DNA of 64,000 nucleotides. It comes from Limimaricola sp964022235 (lineage in GTDB: Bacteria; Pseudomonadota; Alphaproteobacteria; Rhodobacterales; Rhodobacteraceae). This document shows positions 32,094 through 40,167 of this stretch, piece after piece (position 1 is the stretch's first letter; each line of letters begins with the position of its first letter). The notes under the pieces were generated by a model, which saw nothing but the letters and a program-made list of their open reading frames with translations, had not been told where the DNA came from and made no database searches. A program made the position numbers and the translations under genes. Location: positions 186,001 through 250,000 of the forward strand of contig NZ_CAXHZL010000001.1 of NCBI RefSeq assembly GCF_964022235.1. The letters run 5' to 3'.

Positions 32094-33586
32094 TTCTTCT
32101 TGCCGAAGCCGGACAGGCCCGAGGGCAGGCCCATGCCGCCGCCCATGCCGGGCAGTTTGCCCATGCCGCCGGGAAGCTGCTTGCCAAGCATCTTGGCGGC
32201 CTTTTCCATCGCGGCGGGGTCATTCACGTCGGGCATTTCGCCGCCCTTGCCGAACATGCCCTTCATGGCCTGTTTCAGCATGCCGCCCTTGCCCATTTTC
32301 TTCATCATGTCGGCCATCTGTTTTTGCTGCTTGAGCAGCTTGTTCAGCTCCGACACCTCAAGGCCTGCGCCCTTGGCGATGCGTTTCTTGCGGCTGGCTT
32401 GCAGAAGGTCGGGGTTGGCCCGCTCCTTCTTGGTCATGGAGTTGATCAGCGCGATCTGGCGCTTGAGCATGGTGTCGTCGAAGCCTGCCGACTGCGCCTG
32501 CTTGGCCATCTTGCCCATGCCGGGCAGCATGCCCATCAGGCTCTCCATGCCACCCATCTTGAGCATCTGCTCGAGCTGCATCTTGAGATCGTTCATGTTG
32601 AAGCGGCCCTTCTGGAACCGCTTCATCATCCGCTCGGCCTGTTCGGCCTCGATGGTCTGCTGCGCTTTCTCCACGAGGGCGACGATGTCGCCCATCCCGA
32701 GGATCCGGCCCGCGATGCGCTCGGCCTCGAAGGTCTCGATCGCGTCCATCTTCTCGCCGAGGCCGACGAAGCGGATCGGCTTGCCGGTGACCTTGCGCAT
32801 CGACAGCGCCGCACCGCCGCGCCCGTCGCCGTCCATCCGCGTCAGGACGACGCCCGTGACGCCGATCTTGTCGTCGAACTCGGTCGCGACGTTCACGGCG
32901 TCCTGGCCGGTCAGGCCGTCGACCACCAGCAGCGTCTCGCGCGGGTTGACCGCGTCGCGCACCGCCGCCGCCTGGGCGATCAACTCGGCATCGATATGCA
33001 GCCGGCCCGCCGTATCCAGCATGTAAACATCGTAGCCGCCAAGCGAAGCCTGCGTCTTGGCGCGCTTGGCGATGGCGACGGGGTCCTCGCCCTTGACGAT
33101 CGGCAGCGTGTCGACGCCGATCTGGCGGCCGAGGATCTCGAGCTGCTCCATCGCGGCGGGGCGGTTGACATCGAGCGAGGCCATCAGTACCCGCTTGCCC
33201 TCGCGCTCGGTGAGGCGCTTGGCGAGCTTGGCGGTGGTGGTGGTCTTGCCCGAGCCCTGCAGGCCGACCATCAGGATCGGCGCGGGCGCGTTGTCGATCT
33301 TGAGCTTGCCCGGATCGCTGTCGCCGGTGAGCACCGAGACCAGCTCATCATGCACGATCTTCACGACCTGCTGGCCGGGGGTGATCGACTTGGTGACGGC
33401 CTGACCGGTCGCCTTGTCCTGCACCGCCGCCACGAAATCGCGGGCGACGCCGAGCGAGACGTCCGCCTCGAGCAGCGCCACGCGGACCTCGCGCAGCGCG
33501 GTCTTCACATCCTCGTCGGACAGCGCGCCCTGTTTGGTGAGCCTGTCGAAGACGCCGGAGAGGCGGTCTGAGAGCGATTCGAACAT
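32090..33586 (-). CDS. ffh: Signal recognition particle protein Ffh
   Basis: A 498-residue SRP54 GTPase that binds 4.5S RNA and hydrophobic signal sequences and targets ribosomes to FtsY. N domain: residues 1-90. G domain: LQGSGKTTTTAKLAKRL (~107), DTAGRLHID (~190), TRMDGDGRGGAALS (~248) and GLGEKMDAIETF. The Met-rich M domain from ~300 on ends in a long tail of Met/Gly/Lys repeats (MKGMFGKGGEMPD and MGGGMGLPSG). First gene of the ffh-to-rpmE operon, divergent from a LysR gene. Confidence 0.97.
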   Translation of the reverse strand: MFESLSDRLSGVFDRLTKQGALSDEDVKTALREVRVALLEADVSLGVARDFVAAVQDKATGQAVTKSITPGQQVVKIVHDELVSVLTGDSDPGKLKIDNAPAPILMVGLQGSGKTTTTAKLAKRLTEREGKRVLMASLDVNRPAAMEQLEILGRQIGVDTLPIVKGEDPVAIAKRAKTQASLGGYDVYMLDTAGRLHIDAELIAQAAAVRDAVNPRETLLVVDGLTGQDAVNVATEFDDKIGVTGVVLTRMDGDGRGGAALSMRKVTGKPIRFVGLGEKMDAIETFEAERIAGRILGMGDIVALVEKAQQTIEAEQAERMMKRFQKGRFNMNDLKMQLEQMLKMGGMESLMGMLPGMGKMAKQAQSAGFDDTMLKRQIALINSMTKKERANPDLLQASRKKRIAKGAGLEVSELNKLLKQQKQMADMMKKMGKGGMLKQAMKGMFGKGGEMPDVNDPAAMEKAAKMLGKQLPGGMGKLPGMGGGMGLPSGLSGFGKKK

Positions 33587-33820
33587 GGCGGTCCTTTCCG
33601 ACCGTTACGCAGATCCCGGTTGCCCCATGCGGTTGCGCGCCCGTGGGCGCAACGCGCTGACGGACGGCGATCCCCGCTCGGGCCGGGGACCGGAAAGCCA
33701 AAGCTTCCGGGTTTGGGGATCGCAATTACGGCGGATCGCCGCTTTGGTCAAGAGCCGCGATCCGCTTGGAGCCGGCGGCGATGCGTCCTAGAAGGGAGCC
33801 CCACGCCCGAGGAGAGCCGC

Positions 33821-34696
33821 ATGGACAACTGGGATGAAATCCGCACCGCCTTTCATGTCGCCCGCATGGGCACGGTATCTGGTGCAGCTGACGTGCTGGG
33901 GGTGCACCATGCGACGGTCATCCGCCACGTCGACGCGCTCGAGACGCGGCTCGGAGTGAAGCTGTTCCAGCGCCACCCGCGCGGCTACACCGCGACCGAG
34001 GCCGGGCGCGACCTGTTGCAGGTGGCCCAGACGACCGACGATCAGTTCTCGCAGCTGGTCAGCCGGCTCAAGGGGCAGGGCAACGGGGTCGAGGGCGAGC
34101 TGGCCGTGACCACGCTCGACACGCTGGCCGATCTGGTCATGCCGCTATTGATCGATTTTCAGGTCGAGCACCCGGCGGTCATGGTGCGGCTGCTCACCGG
34201 CACCCGGCTGTTCCGGCTCGAATATGGCGAGGCGCATGTGGCAATCCGCGCGGGCACCGTCCCCGATCAGCCCGACAACGTGGTGCAACCCCTGATGCGG
34301 CTGCAGGTCGTTCTCGTCGGGACGCGCGACTACATCGCGCGCCATGGCCGGCCCTCGGGCATCGAGGATCTGCCGAACCACCGTTTCGTGTGCTCTGACG
34401 ATCTCGAAAGCCGTGCGCCGTTCTACCGATGGCTGCGCGAGACCGTGCCGTTGGACCGGATCGCCTTTCGCGCTTTTGGCGAGCGCAACCAGCGCGACGC
34501 GGTGCTGGCGGGGGCGGGTCTGGGCTTCCTGCCGCTGCACGAGGCGCAGGCGCGCGACGATCTGGAGATCTTCCACGGCCCGCTGCCGGAATGGGAGGTG
34601 CCGGTCTGGGTGGTGACGCATGTCGACCTGCACCGGACCCCCAAGGTGCAGGCGTTTCTCAAAGCTCTGAAGGACCGCGCAAAAAGCTGGGAGTAG
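33821..34696 (+). CDS. LysR-family transcriptional regulator
   Basis: A 291-residue LysR-type regulator. The N-terminal helix-turn-helix is NWDEIRTAFHVARMGTVSGAADVLGVHHATVIRHVDALE, split here only by description: first helix at residues 3-14, recognition helix at 29-44. LGVKLFQRHPRGYTATEAG forms the wing. The effector domain (residues ~90-290) includes GELAVTTLDTLADLVMPLL and AGAGLGFLPLHEA. The ATG at 33821 has GGAGAG six bases upstream. It is divergent from ffh, and no likely target operon is adjacent; the next gene is a micro-peptide with a stress promoter. Ligand is unknown. Confidence 0.93.
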   Translation: MDNWDEIRTAFHVARMGTVSGAADVLGVHHATVIRHVDALETRLGVKLFQRHPRGYTATEAGRDLLQVAQTTDDQFSQLVSRLKGQGNGVEGELAVTTLDTLADLVMPLLIDFQVEHPAVMVRLLTGTRLFRLEYGEAHVAIRAGTVPDQPDNVVQPLMRLQVVLVGTRDYIARHGRPSGIEDLPNHRFVCSDDLESRAPFYRWLRETVPLDRIAFRAFGERNQRDAVLAGAGLGFLPLHEAQARDDLEIFHGPLPEWEVPVWVVTHVDLHRTPKVQAFLKALKDRAKSWE

Positions 34697-34701
34697 GCTG
34701 A

Positions 34702-34726
34702 GGAACGATTTCGTGAGGGCCGCGTT
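34702..34726 (+). promoter_or_regulatory. EcfG-type general stress promoter, micro-peptide gene
   Basis: GGAAC (34702-34706), 16 bases, CGTT (34723-34726): an exact match to the EcfG consensus, 41 bases before the start of the 24-residue peptide. It lies just after the LysR stop. Confidence 0.68.
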
Positions 34727-34766
34727 GGCTCGTCAGATTCAACTGATACATCCTCAAGGGGCAGTC

Positions 34767-34841
34767 ATGCGCAACATCATCTACATCATCGGTCTCGTGG
34801 TCGTCGTCATCGCGGTTCTGTCGCTGATCGGCCTCGTCTGA
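34767..34841 (+). CDS. 24-residue hydrophobic membrane micro-peptide
   Basis: A 24-residue open frame: MRNIIYIIGLVVVVIAVLS then LIGLV and stop. It is a single transmembrane helix with a positive N-terminus (Met-Arg). AAGGGG lies seven bases before the ATG, and an exact EcfG-type promoter is positioned for a short leader, which together argue for a real gene. Function is unknown; stress-induced single-helix peptides can modulate membrane proteins. It ends 14 bases before the end of the convergent ArsR gene. Confidence 0.68.
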   Translation: MRNIIYIIGLVVVVIAVLSLIGLV

Positions 34842-34854
34842 TCGACCGCTGATC

Positions 34855-35220
34855 CTAACCGTCCGCCGCGGAGGGGCCTTCGGGCCCGGTCGTGGCGGAC
34901 GCACCCAGTTCCCGCTCGAGGAACCGCTCGAAGGCGTCGAGATCGATGCCCTCCATCTGACCGAAGCCCTGCATCCACACCGAGGCTTCGCGCAGACCGT
35001 CCGGCTCAAGCTGGCACCACGTGACGCGCCCTCGCCGATCGCGCGAGATCAGCCCGGCCTCCGCCAATACCCCCAGATGTTTGGAGATCGCCGCGAGAGA
35101 CATCTCGAACGGTTCGGCCACGTCCGTGACCGCCATGTCGTCTTCGAGCAGCAGCGCGAGAATCGCGCGCCGGGTCGGGTCGGCAAGGGCGGAGAATACC
35201 AGATCAAGGGATGCGGCCAT
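34855..35220 (-). CDS. ArsR-family (SRPBCC-associated type) transcriptional regulator
   Basis: A 121-residue winged-helix regulator. It starts MAASLDLVFSALADPTRRAI, and the recognition helix is in EPFEMSLAAISKHLGVLAEAGL. The absence of metal-binding Cys and the ALADPTRRAIL start fit the subgroup usually encoded beside SRPBCC/AHSA1 proteins, but no such partner is here. The ATG at 35220 is favoured because upstream in-frame sequence is atypical. A perfect 16-bp palindrome lies 32 bases upstream and is its likely operator. Confidence 0.9.
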   Translation of the reverse strand: MAASLDLVFSALADPTRRAILALLLEDDMAVTDVAEPFEMSLAAISKHLGVLAEAGLISRDRRGRVTWCQLEPDGLREASVWMQGFGQMEGIDLDAFERFLERELGASATTGPEGPSAADG

Positions 35221-35251
35221 GCGGCACCCTGACGGTGCTTGGCGAGAAACG

Positions 35252-35267
35252 TCAACCGCGCGGTTGA
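35252..35267. promoter_or_regulatory. Perfect palindrome, probable ArsR operator
   Basis: TCAACCGCGCGGTTGA is a perfect 16-bp palindrome between the ArsR gene and atpI. TCAACC/GGTTGA arms are of the kind used by this ArsR subgroup, as I recall. It would mediate autoregulation. Confidence 0.6.
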
Positions 35268-35439
35268 ATGTCGCGCATGCTGACCAAACGCCGCCCCGAG
35301 CATGTCGACCGGTTCGGCCTCTCGAAAATATCGTTACATTACAGTTGGAAAGCCGCCGTATTCGCAGGGATTCCGGGCGCTTGACCAATCCGCCCCCACG
35401 CTATAGCACCCTCTCGACCGATGAGGGGGCCGACCCGGA

Positions 35440-35778
35440 GTGTCCGACAGCCACGACGATGACGATCACGACGCGCGGTTGCGCGCATTGGAAGAGCGTC
35501 TCGCCAAGCTGAAGGGCAAGCCCGAGGAAACCGCTCATCAGGAGAACCATTACAGCCAAGCGCAGGTCGCTTGGCGCATGGTGATCGAGCTTGTGGCCGG
35601 TCTCGGGATCGGCTTCGGTATTGGCTTCGGCTTGGACACCCTTTTCGGGACCATGCCGATCTTCCTGATACCGTTCATATTTCTGGGCCTCGCGGCGGGC
35701 GTGAAAACGATGCTGCGCACGGCCAAGGAGCTGCAGGTAAAACAGCAGGCCGATTCGGCCCGCGACGACGAGGGCTGA
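35440..35778 (+). CDS. atpI: ATP synthase accessory protein AtpI
   Basis: A 112-residue membrane protein that assists assembly of the F0 c-ring. The charged N-terminus (SDSHDDDDHDARLRALEERLAKLKG) precedes two helices: VIELVAGLGIGFGIGFGLD and IPFIFLGLAAGVKTML. WRMVIELVAG...GYLLD-type spacing is typical of alphaproteobacterial AtpI. Translation starts at GTG (35440). It opens the F0 operon and ends four bases before atpB. Confidence 0.92.
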   Translation: MSDSHDDDDHDARLRALEERLAKLKGKPEETAHQENHYSQAQVAWRMVIELVAGLGIGFGIGFGLDTLFGTMPIFLIPFIFLGLAAGVKTMLRTAKELQVKQQADSARDDEG

Positions 35779-35782
35779 GAGA

Positions 35783-36565
35783 ATGGCGACAGAGACGGTT
35801 GCAGTGGTCGATGGGCATGTGGAAGAGGCCGGCGGTCTGGAGTTCCACCCGTTCGACCAATTCGAGATCAAGCCGCTCTTCGGCGAGATCGGCGACCCCG
35901 TGTCCTGGTACACCATCTCCAACGCCACCTTCTGGATGGCGCTGGCGGCTCTTTCGGTCATCCTGCTCCTCGTGATCGGCACCCGTGGCCGCGCCGTGAT
36001 CCCCAGCCGGGTCCAGTCGGCCGCCGAGCTGGTCTACGGCTTCGTCTACAAGATGGTCGAGGACGTCACCGGCAAGGAGGGGCTCAAGTACTTCCCCTGG
36101 ATCATGACGCTGTTCCTTTTCATCCTGTTCTCGAACTATCTCGGCCTCCTGCCGATGGCCTTCACCCCGACCTCGCATATCGCCGTCACCGCCGTTCTGG
36201 CGCTCGGCGTGTTCATCTCGGTCACGGTGATCGGCTTCATGAAGAACGGCATGGCCTTCCTCGGCCTGTTCTGGATGAAGGAAGCGCCGTTGTTCCTGCG
36301 CCCCGTCATCGCGATCATCGAGGTGATCTCGTACTTCGTGCGCCCCGTCAGCCACTCCATTCGTCTCGCCGGCAACCTCGTCGCCGGTCACGCGATGATC
36401 AAGGTGTTCGCGGGCTTTGCCGCCATCGCCGCCATCTCGCCGCTCTCGGTCGTGGCGATCACCGCGATCTACGGGCTCGAAGTACTCGTGGCCGGCATCC
36501 AGGCCTACGTGTTCACCATCCTCACCTGCATCTACCTCAAGGACGCGCTGCATCCGTCGCACTAA
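35783..36565 (+). CDS. atpB: ATP synthase F0 subunit a
   Basis: A 260-residue subunit a, forming the proton half-channels against the c-ring. The essential Arg lies in SHSIRLAGNLVAGHAM near residue 197. FHPFDQFEIKPLFG near the start, NYLGLLPMAFTPTSH and LEVLVAGIQAYVFTILTCIYL at the end are standard. Five to six membrane helices are visible. GAGAG immediately precedes the ATG. The 72-base gap before atpE is the largest within the atpI-atpB-atpE trio. Confidence 0.97.
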   Translation: MATETVAVVDGHVEEAGGLEFHPFDQFEIKPLFGEIGDPVSWYTISNATFWMALAALSVILLLVIGTRGRAVIPSRVQSAAELVYGFVYKMVEDVTGKEGLKYFPWIMTLFLFILFSNYLGLLPMAFTPTSHIAVTAVLALGVFISVTVIGFMKNGMAFLGLFWMKEAPLFLRPVIAIIEVISYFVRPVSHSIRLAGNLVAGHAMIKVFAGFAAIAAISPLSVVAITAIYGLEVLVAGIQAYVFTILTCIYLKDALHPSH

Positions 36566-36636
36566 AGACGGAGCGCGATCCTCGGGGTCGGTTCACCCTT
36601 CACCAAACACGCAATTCCAAATCAGGAGATACCCCC

Positions 36637-36873
36637 ATGGAAGGCGATATCGCACAATTCGGTCAGTTCATCGGTGCCGGCCTCGCAGCCATCGGCTCGG
36701 GCCTCGCGGCCATCGGTGTGGGCTCGGTCGCAGCGAACTACCTGTCGGGCGCGCTGCGCAACCCGTCGGCTGCCGCTTCGCAGACCGCCACGCTGTTCAT
36801 CGGCCTGGCCTTCGCCGAAGCGCTCGGGATCTTCTCGTTCCTCGTCGCTCTGCTGCTGATGTTCGCGGTCTGA
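36637..36873 (+). CDS. atpE: ATP synthase F0 subunit c
   Basis: A 78-residue proteolipid that forms the rotating c-ring. Two helices flank the polar loop SGALRNPSAAAS. The proton-carrying Glu is in LFIGLAFAEALGIFSF near residue 61. AGGAG lies nine bases before the ATG after a 72-base leader, giving strong translation as needed for a multicopy subunit. There is no sign of a sodium-binding pattern. Confidence 0.97.
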   Translation: MEGDIAQFGQFIGAGLAAIGSGLAAIGVGSVAANYLSGALRNPSAAASQTATLFIGLAFAEALGIFSFLVALLLMFAV

Positions 36874-36941
36874 TCCAGATCTCGATCTCCTGACCGGCGG
36901 CGCGGGGCCAGATCCCTGCGCCGCCATTTCCTTAGGGCTCG

Positions 36942-37508
36942 ATGGAGGACGCCGTGGCGACCGAAATTATTACCGCCGACGAAGTGGTGGTTCACGGAGC
37001 CGAAGCCGCAGGGCCGGGCATGCCCCAGCTCGACGTCTCCAGCTTCCCGAACCAGATCTTCTGGCTCCTGGTCACGCTCGGCGTGATCTATTTCGTCCTG
37101 TCCCGCTTTGCCCTGCCGCGCATCGGCGCGGTGCTGGCCGAGCGCGCAGGCACGATCACCAACGACATCGCCGCCGCGGAGGAGCTGCGGCACCGCGCTC
37201 GCGAAGCCGAGGGTGCCTATGACAAGGCGCTGGCCGACGCGCGCGCCGAGGCCAACCGGATCGTCGCCGAGACCAAGGCGCAGATTCAGGCCGACCTTGA
37301 TGTCGAAATGGAAAAGGCCGACGCGCAGATCGCCGCGAAGACCGCCGAGAGCCAAGCGGCGATCGACGAGATCCGTGAAAGCTCTGCTCGCAACGTGAGC
37401 GAGGTCGCCCGCGACGTCGCGCGCGAGATCGTGGCCGCCTTTGGCGCCGATGCCGACGCTGCCAAGGTCGACGCCGCCGTCGACGCCAAGCTGGGAGAGC
37501 GCGCATGA
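36942..37508 (+). CDS. atpF': ATP synthase F0 subunit b'
   Basis: A 188-residue second b-type subunit, as found in phototroph-related alphaproteobacteria. One membrane helix (FWLLVTLGVIYFVLSRFALP, residues ~44-63) is followed by a long Ala/Glu/Lys coiled coil that forms the peripheral stalk with atpF. ATG at 36942 is used here, but GTG at 36954 (VATEIITADE) has GGAGG five bases upstream, formed by the codons after the ATG, and may be the true start. It overlaps atpF by four bases (ATGA). Confidence 0.93.
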   Translation: MEDAVATEIITADEVVVHGAEAAGPGMPQLDVSSFPNQIFWLLVTLGVIYFVLSRFALPRIGAVLAERAGTITNDIAAAEELRHRAREAEGAYDKALADARAEANRIVAETKAQIQADLDVEMEKADAQIAAKTAESQAAIDEIRESSARNVSEVARDVAREIVAAFGADADAAKVDAAVDAKLGERA

Positions 37509-38065
37509 AACTCGTTCTCGCAACGCTCGCCCTGAGCATGGCCGCCGCTCCGGCGATGGCCGCGACCGGGCCGTTCTTTTCGCTTCGCAACACCGACTTC
37601 ATCGTGCTGCTGGCGTTCCTGCTCTTCGTCGGCGTGCTGCTCTACTTCCGTGTTCCGCGCGAAGTCGGCAAGTTGCTCGACAAGCGGGCCGATGGCATCC
37701 GCGCCGAGCTCGACGAGGCCCGTGGGCTCCGCGAAGAGGCGCAGTCGCTGCTGGCCTCCTTCGAGCGTAAGCAAAAGGACGTGCAGACGCAGGCCGATCG
37801 CATCGTGTCGAGCGCCCGCGACGAGGCCAACCGCTCGGCCGAGCAGGCCAAGATCGACATCGCCAAGTCGATCCAGCGTCGTCTGACCGCCGCCGAGGAG
37901 CAGATCCAGTCGGCGCAGGACAAGGCCGTCAAACAGGTCCGTGACGAGGCCGTCACCGTGGCCGTGGCGGCCGCGCGTCAGGTCATCACCGACCAGATGA
38001 CCGCGCAGCGTACCGACAAGATGATTGAGGAGTCGATCCAGACGGTGGGCGCCAAGCTGCACTGA
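37505..38065 (+). CDS. atpF: ATP synthase F0 subunit b
   Basis: A 186-residue subunit b. Unlike b', it begins with a cleavable-looking signal sequence (MKLVLATLALSMAAAPAMA, Ala-X-Ala before ATGPFF), a feature I recall in related species. A membrane helix (FIVLLAFLLFVGVLLYF, ~32-48) and a long amphipathic coiled coil with PREVGKLLDKRADGI follow. It is the last F0 gene and is followed by a strong terminator. The F1 genes are not in this window. Confidence 0.95.
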   Translation: MKLVLATLALSMAAAPAMAATGPFFSLRNTDFIVLLAFLLFVGVLLYFRVPREVGKLLDKRADGIRAELDEARGLREEAQSLLASFERKQKDVQTQADRIVSSARDEANRSAEQAKIDIAKSIQRRLTAAEEQIQSAQDKAVKQVRDEAVTVAVAAARQVITDQMTAQRTDKMIEESIQTVGAKLH

Positions 38066-38092
38066 CTGGGTCGGGGCTTCGGCTTTGACACG

Positions 38093-38126
38093 AAAAGGCC
38101 CGGACGCGATGGCGTCCGGGCCTTTT
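38093..38126 (+). terminator. Terminator of the F0 operon
   Basis: AAAAGGCCCGGACGC pairs perfectly with GCGTCCGGGCCTTTT around GATG, with CATTT following. It ends the atpI-to-atpF transcript. Confidence 0.92.
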
Positions 38127-38160
38127 CATTTGATCGGTCATGTCGCCCGGGAGGGCGCAC

Positions 38161-38418
38161 TCAGCGAGCCGCATCCGGGAGCATGGTGATCTCGGGCGTC
38201 GTCAATTGCGTGTTGTAGGCCAGCAGATCGATGAACGGCGGTTGGCTCTCGGGCGCTGTGGCCTCGGCTACGACAGAGCTCCGGTCCGGGGCCGCGGCCG
38301 GTTGGCTCGTGCTTGCGGTGACGTCGTGTGACTTGCCGCCACAGCCGGGTCCGGCGGTGGCCCAAGTGGCAGGGAAAAGCGCGGCACAGGCCGCGAGAGC
38401 GGGTAGCAGATGTCTCAT
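38161..38418 (-). CDS. Small exported hypothetical protein
   Basis: An 85-residue protein with a clear signal peptide (MRHLLPALAACAALFPATWATA, cleavage after Ala near residue 22). The mature part is about 63 residues, starts GPGCGGKSHDVTAS and is rich in Ala, Pro, Ser and Thr, with a single mature Cys. AGGAGG lies eight bases before the ATG. The C-terminal PPFIDLLAYNTQLTTPEITML looks folded or binding. I do not recognise the family. It follows the GntR gene on the same strand and is convergent with the F0 operon. Confidence 0.68.
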   Translation of the reverse strand: MRHLLPALAACAALFPATWATAGPGCGGKSHDVTASTSQPAAAPDRSSVVAEATAPESQPPFIDLLAYNTQLTTPEITMLPDAAR

Positions 38419-38472
38419 GGCGCATCCTCCTGTGAGCGCCATCCTAGCACATCCCACCGCGTCGGTCGCGGC

Positions 38473-39246
38473 TCAGCGCGCGGTTTCCCGGCTCAGCCGC
38501 CGCTTGGCGATCGCCTCGTGGCGATCCGCCTGCCGCTGATCGCTCAGCGCGCTCTGCACATAGTCGAGATGCGACGCCACGGCGGCACGAGCGGCTTCTG
38601 GATCGCGGGCCTGCAGCGCCTCGTTGATGGCGCGGTGCTGCTCCAGAACCGAGGCGCGGGTGGCGCGCTGGCGGAACATGACCTGTCGGTTGTAGAACAC
38701 GCCTTCGCGCAGCAGGTCGTAGATCGACCGCATCATGTGCAGCATGACGACGTTGTGGCTCGCCTCGACGATGGCGAGGTGGAACTCGGCATCGAGCCCG
38801 GCCTCGGCCTCGGCGTTGGTGGCGGGTTTGGCCTGCGCCGCCTCCATCCGCGCAAATACCGCATCGATCACCGCGAGATCGCTGTCCGAGCCGAGGCGGG
38901 CCGCGCGCTCGGCCGCCAGCCCTTCGATGTCGCGGCGAAACGCCACCATGTCCGAGACCGCCTCGTCGTGTGTGGCAAAGAGCCGTACGAGGGCCGGCGA
39001 AAAGGCCGAGCCGATCACGTCGGATATATAGACCCCCGCACCGGCCCGGCTTTCGACGAGGTTGCGGGTCTGCAGATCGGCCAGAGCTTCGCGCAGCGAC
39101 GGGCGCGAGACGCCAAGACGTTCGGCCAGATCGCGCTCGGGCGGCAATCGGTCACCCGGGCGCAGGATGCCGCGCAGCACCAGCTCCTCGATTTGGCGCA
39201 CGACGCCATGAGAGAGCTTCTCGGGCTGAATGGGCTTGAAAGGCAT
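38473..39246 (-). CDS. FadR-subfamily GntR transcriptional regulator
   Basis: A 257-residue GntR regulator. The winged helix lies at residues ~8-75 (GDRLPPERDLAERLGVSRPS, LREALADLQTRNLVESR). The FCD effector domain (residues ~95-235) shows the metal/acid-binding Asp and His pattern in LDAEFHLAIVEASHN, EQHRAINEAL and AVASHLDYV, as in LldR, PdhR and GlcC. Such proteins usually sense small carboxylates. An inverted repeat just upstream suggests autoregulation, and an equally spaced repeat upstream of glcD (58445) suggests that glycolate oxidase is a target. Confidence 0.93.
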   Translation of the reverse strand: MPFKPIQPEKLSHGVVRQIEELVLRGILRPGDRLPPERDLAERLGVSRPSLREALADLQTRNLVESRAGAGVYISDVIGSAFSPALVRLFATHDEAVSDMVAFRRDIEGLAAERAARLGSDSDLAVIDAVFARMEAAQAKPATNAEAEAGLDAEFHLAIVEASHNVVMLHMMRSIYDLLREGVFYNRQVMFRQRATRASVLEQHRAINEALQARDPEAARAAVASHLDYVQSALSDQRQADRHEAIAKRRLSRETAR

Positions 39247-39262
39247 GGTGAACCTCCAGAAC

Positions 39263-39281
39263 TGGTAAAATTGTATTACCG
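39263..39281. promoter_or_regulatory. GntR-type operator upstream of the GntR gene
   Basis: GGTAA-N7-TTACC, a perfect 5-bp inverted repeat (39264-39268 and 39276-39280), starts 18 bases before the GntR gene's ATG. Its GGT-to-ACC span of 17 bases equals that of the repeat at 58447-58463 ahead of glcD. Confidence 0.55.
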
Positions 39282-39307
39282 GGTCGAAGTTTACTCAACC
39301 GCAAAGC

Positions 39308-39334
39308 AAAGGGCCGCCCCGAAGGGCGGCCCGA
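39308..39334 (-). terminator. Terminator after the OmpA-like gene
   Basis: GGGCCGCCC pairs with GGGCGGCCC around a CGAA/TTCG loop; on the minus strand it is followed by TTTGCTTTGC. It lies about 25 bases past the OmpA-like stop. Confidence 0.8.
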
Positions 39335-39356
39335 TGGATCGGTCGAAGGGAAGAGA

Positions 39357-40016
39357 TCAGCTGTTGGGCGTGATGATGATCTCGACACGACGGTTCTGGC
39401 GACGGCCCTCGGGGCTCAGGTTCGACGCGATAGGCGCGTCTTCGCCGCGACCGATGGCGCGGATGCGCGCGGGCGACACGCCGGCCGAGGTCAGCACCGA
39501 GGCGACCGAACGGGCGCGGGCTTCGGAGAGCGACTGGTTATAGGCGGCCGCACCGGTGTTGTCGGCGTGGCCAACCACGTTGACGGTGGTGTTGGGATAG
39601 TTGTTGATCGAGCCCGCGATGGCACGCAGGTCATTGGTCATCGAGCCAGTCAGCGTGGCGCTGTCGGTGGCGAAGAGGATATCCTGCGGCAGGGTTACGA
39701 CGAGCTGCTCGCCATTGTTGACGATGCCGACGTTGGAGCCGAGCTGGTTGCGCAGTTCGGCTTCCTGGCGGTCGAGCATCGCGCCCGAGGCCGCGCCGAC
39801 GCCGCCTGCGACGGCCGCGCCGATAGCGGCGTTGCGCAGACGCTCGTCCTTGTCGTCACCGGTGAGCGCGCCGACGGCGGCACCGAGACCCGCACCCACC
39901 AGAGCGCCGCGACGGGCGTTGGCGTTGGGGTCGGGGTTGTTGGGGGTCACCGGCTGGCACGCGGCCACAGCGAGGGCCGACACGGTGACGAGCGCGAGGG
40001 GAAGCTTGGTGATCAT
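39357..40016 (-). CDS. OmpA-family outer-membrane lipoprotein (YiaD-like)
   Basis: A 219-residue lipoprotein. The signal peptide ends in a lipobox (ALAVAACQ, Cys at residue ~20). A Gly-rich segment (GALVGAGLGAAVGALTGDDKDERLRNAAIG) resembles the glycine-zipper domain of YiaD-type proteins. The C-terminal OmpA domain (residues ~105-219) has VVGHADNTGAAAYNQSLSEARARSV and RGEDAPIASNLSPEGRRQNRRVEI, the peptidoglycan-binding Asp/Arg region. An exact EcfG-type promoter lies 88 bases upstream. It would tie the outer membrane to the wall under stress. Confidence 0.93.
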   Translation of the reverse strand: MITKLPLALVTVSALAVAACQPVTPNNPDPNANARRGALVGAGLGAAVGALTGDDKDERLRNAAIGAAVAGGVGAASGAMLDRQEAELRNQLGSNVGIVNNGEQLVVTLPQDILFATDSATLTGSMTNDLRAIAGSINNYPNTTVNVVGHADNTGAAAYNQSLSEARARSVASVLTSAGVSPARIRAIGRGEDAPIASNLSPEGRRQNRRVEIIITPNS

Positions 40017-40103
40017 GATCTGTCCATTTCTTGCGAGTCGCGCGGATTGTGATGCCCGCGCCTGTCCCGGTTTGATAGAGGCCGCGTGCGGCTGCTATGC
40101 AAT

Positions 40104-40128
40104 AACGCGGCTTTGATAGGCAGGTTCC
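40104..40128 (-). promoter_or_regulatory. EcfG-type general stress promoter, OmpA-like gene
   Basis: On the minus strand GGAAC (40128-40124), 16 bases, then CGTT (40107-40104): an exact consensus match. The implied leader is about 80 bases. Confidence 0.65.
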
Positions 40129-40167
40129 GGGTTTTCAGGGAACCCGATCCCCTGTGGCTCCAAAGCC

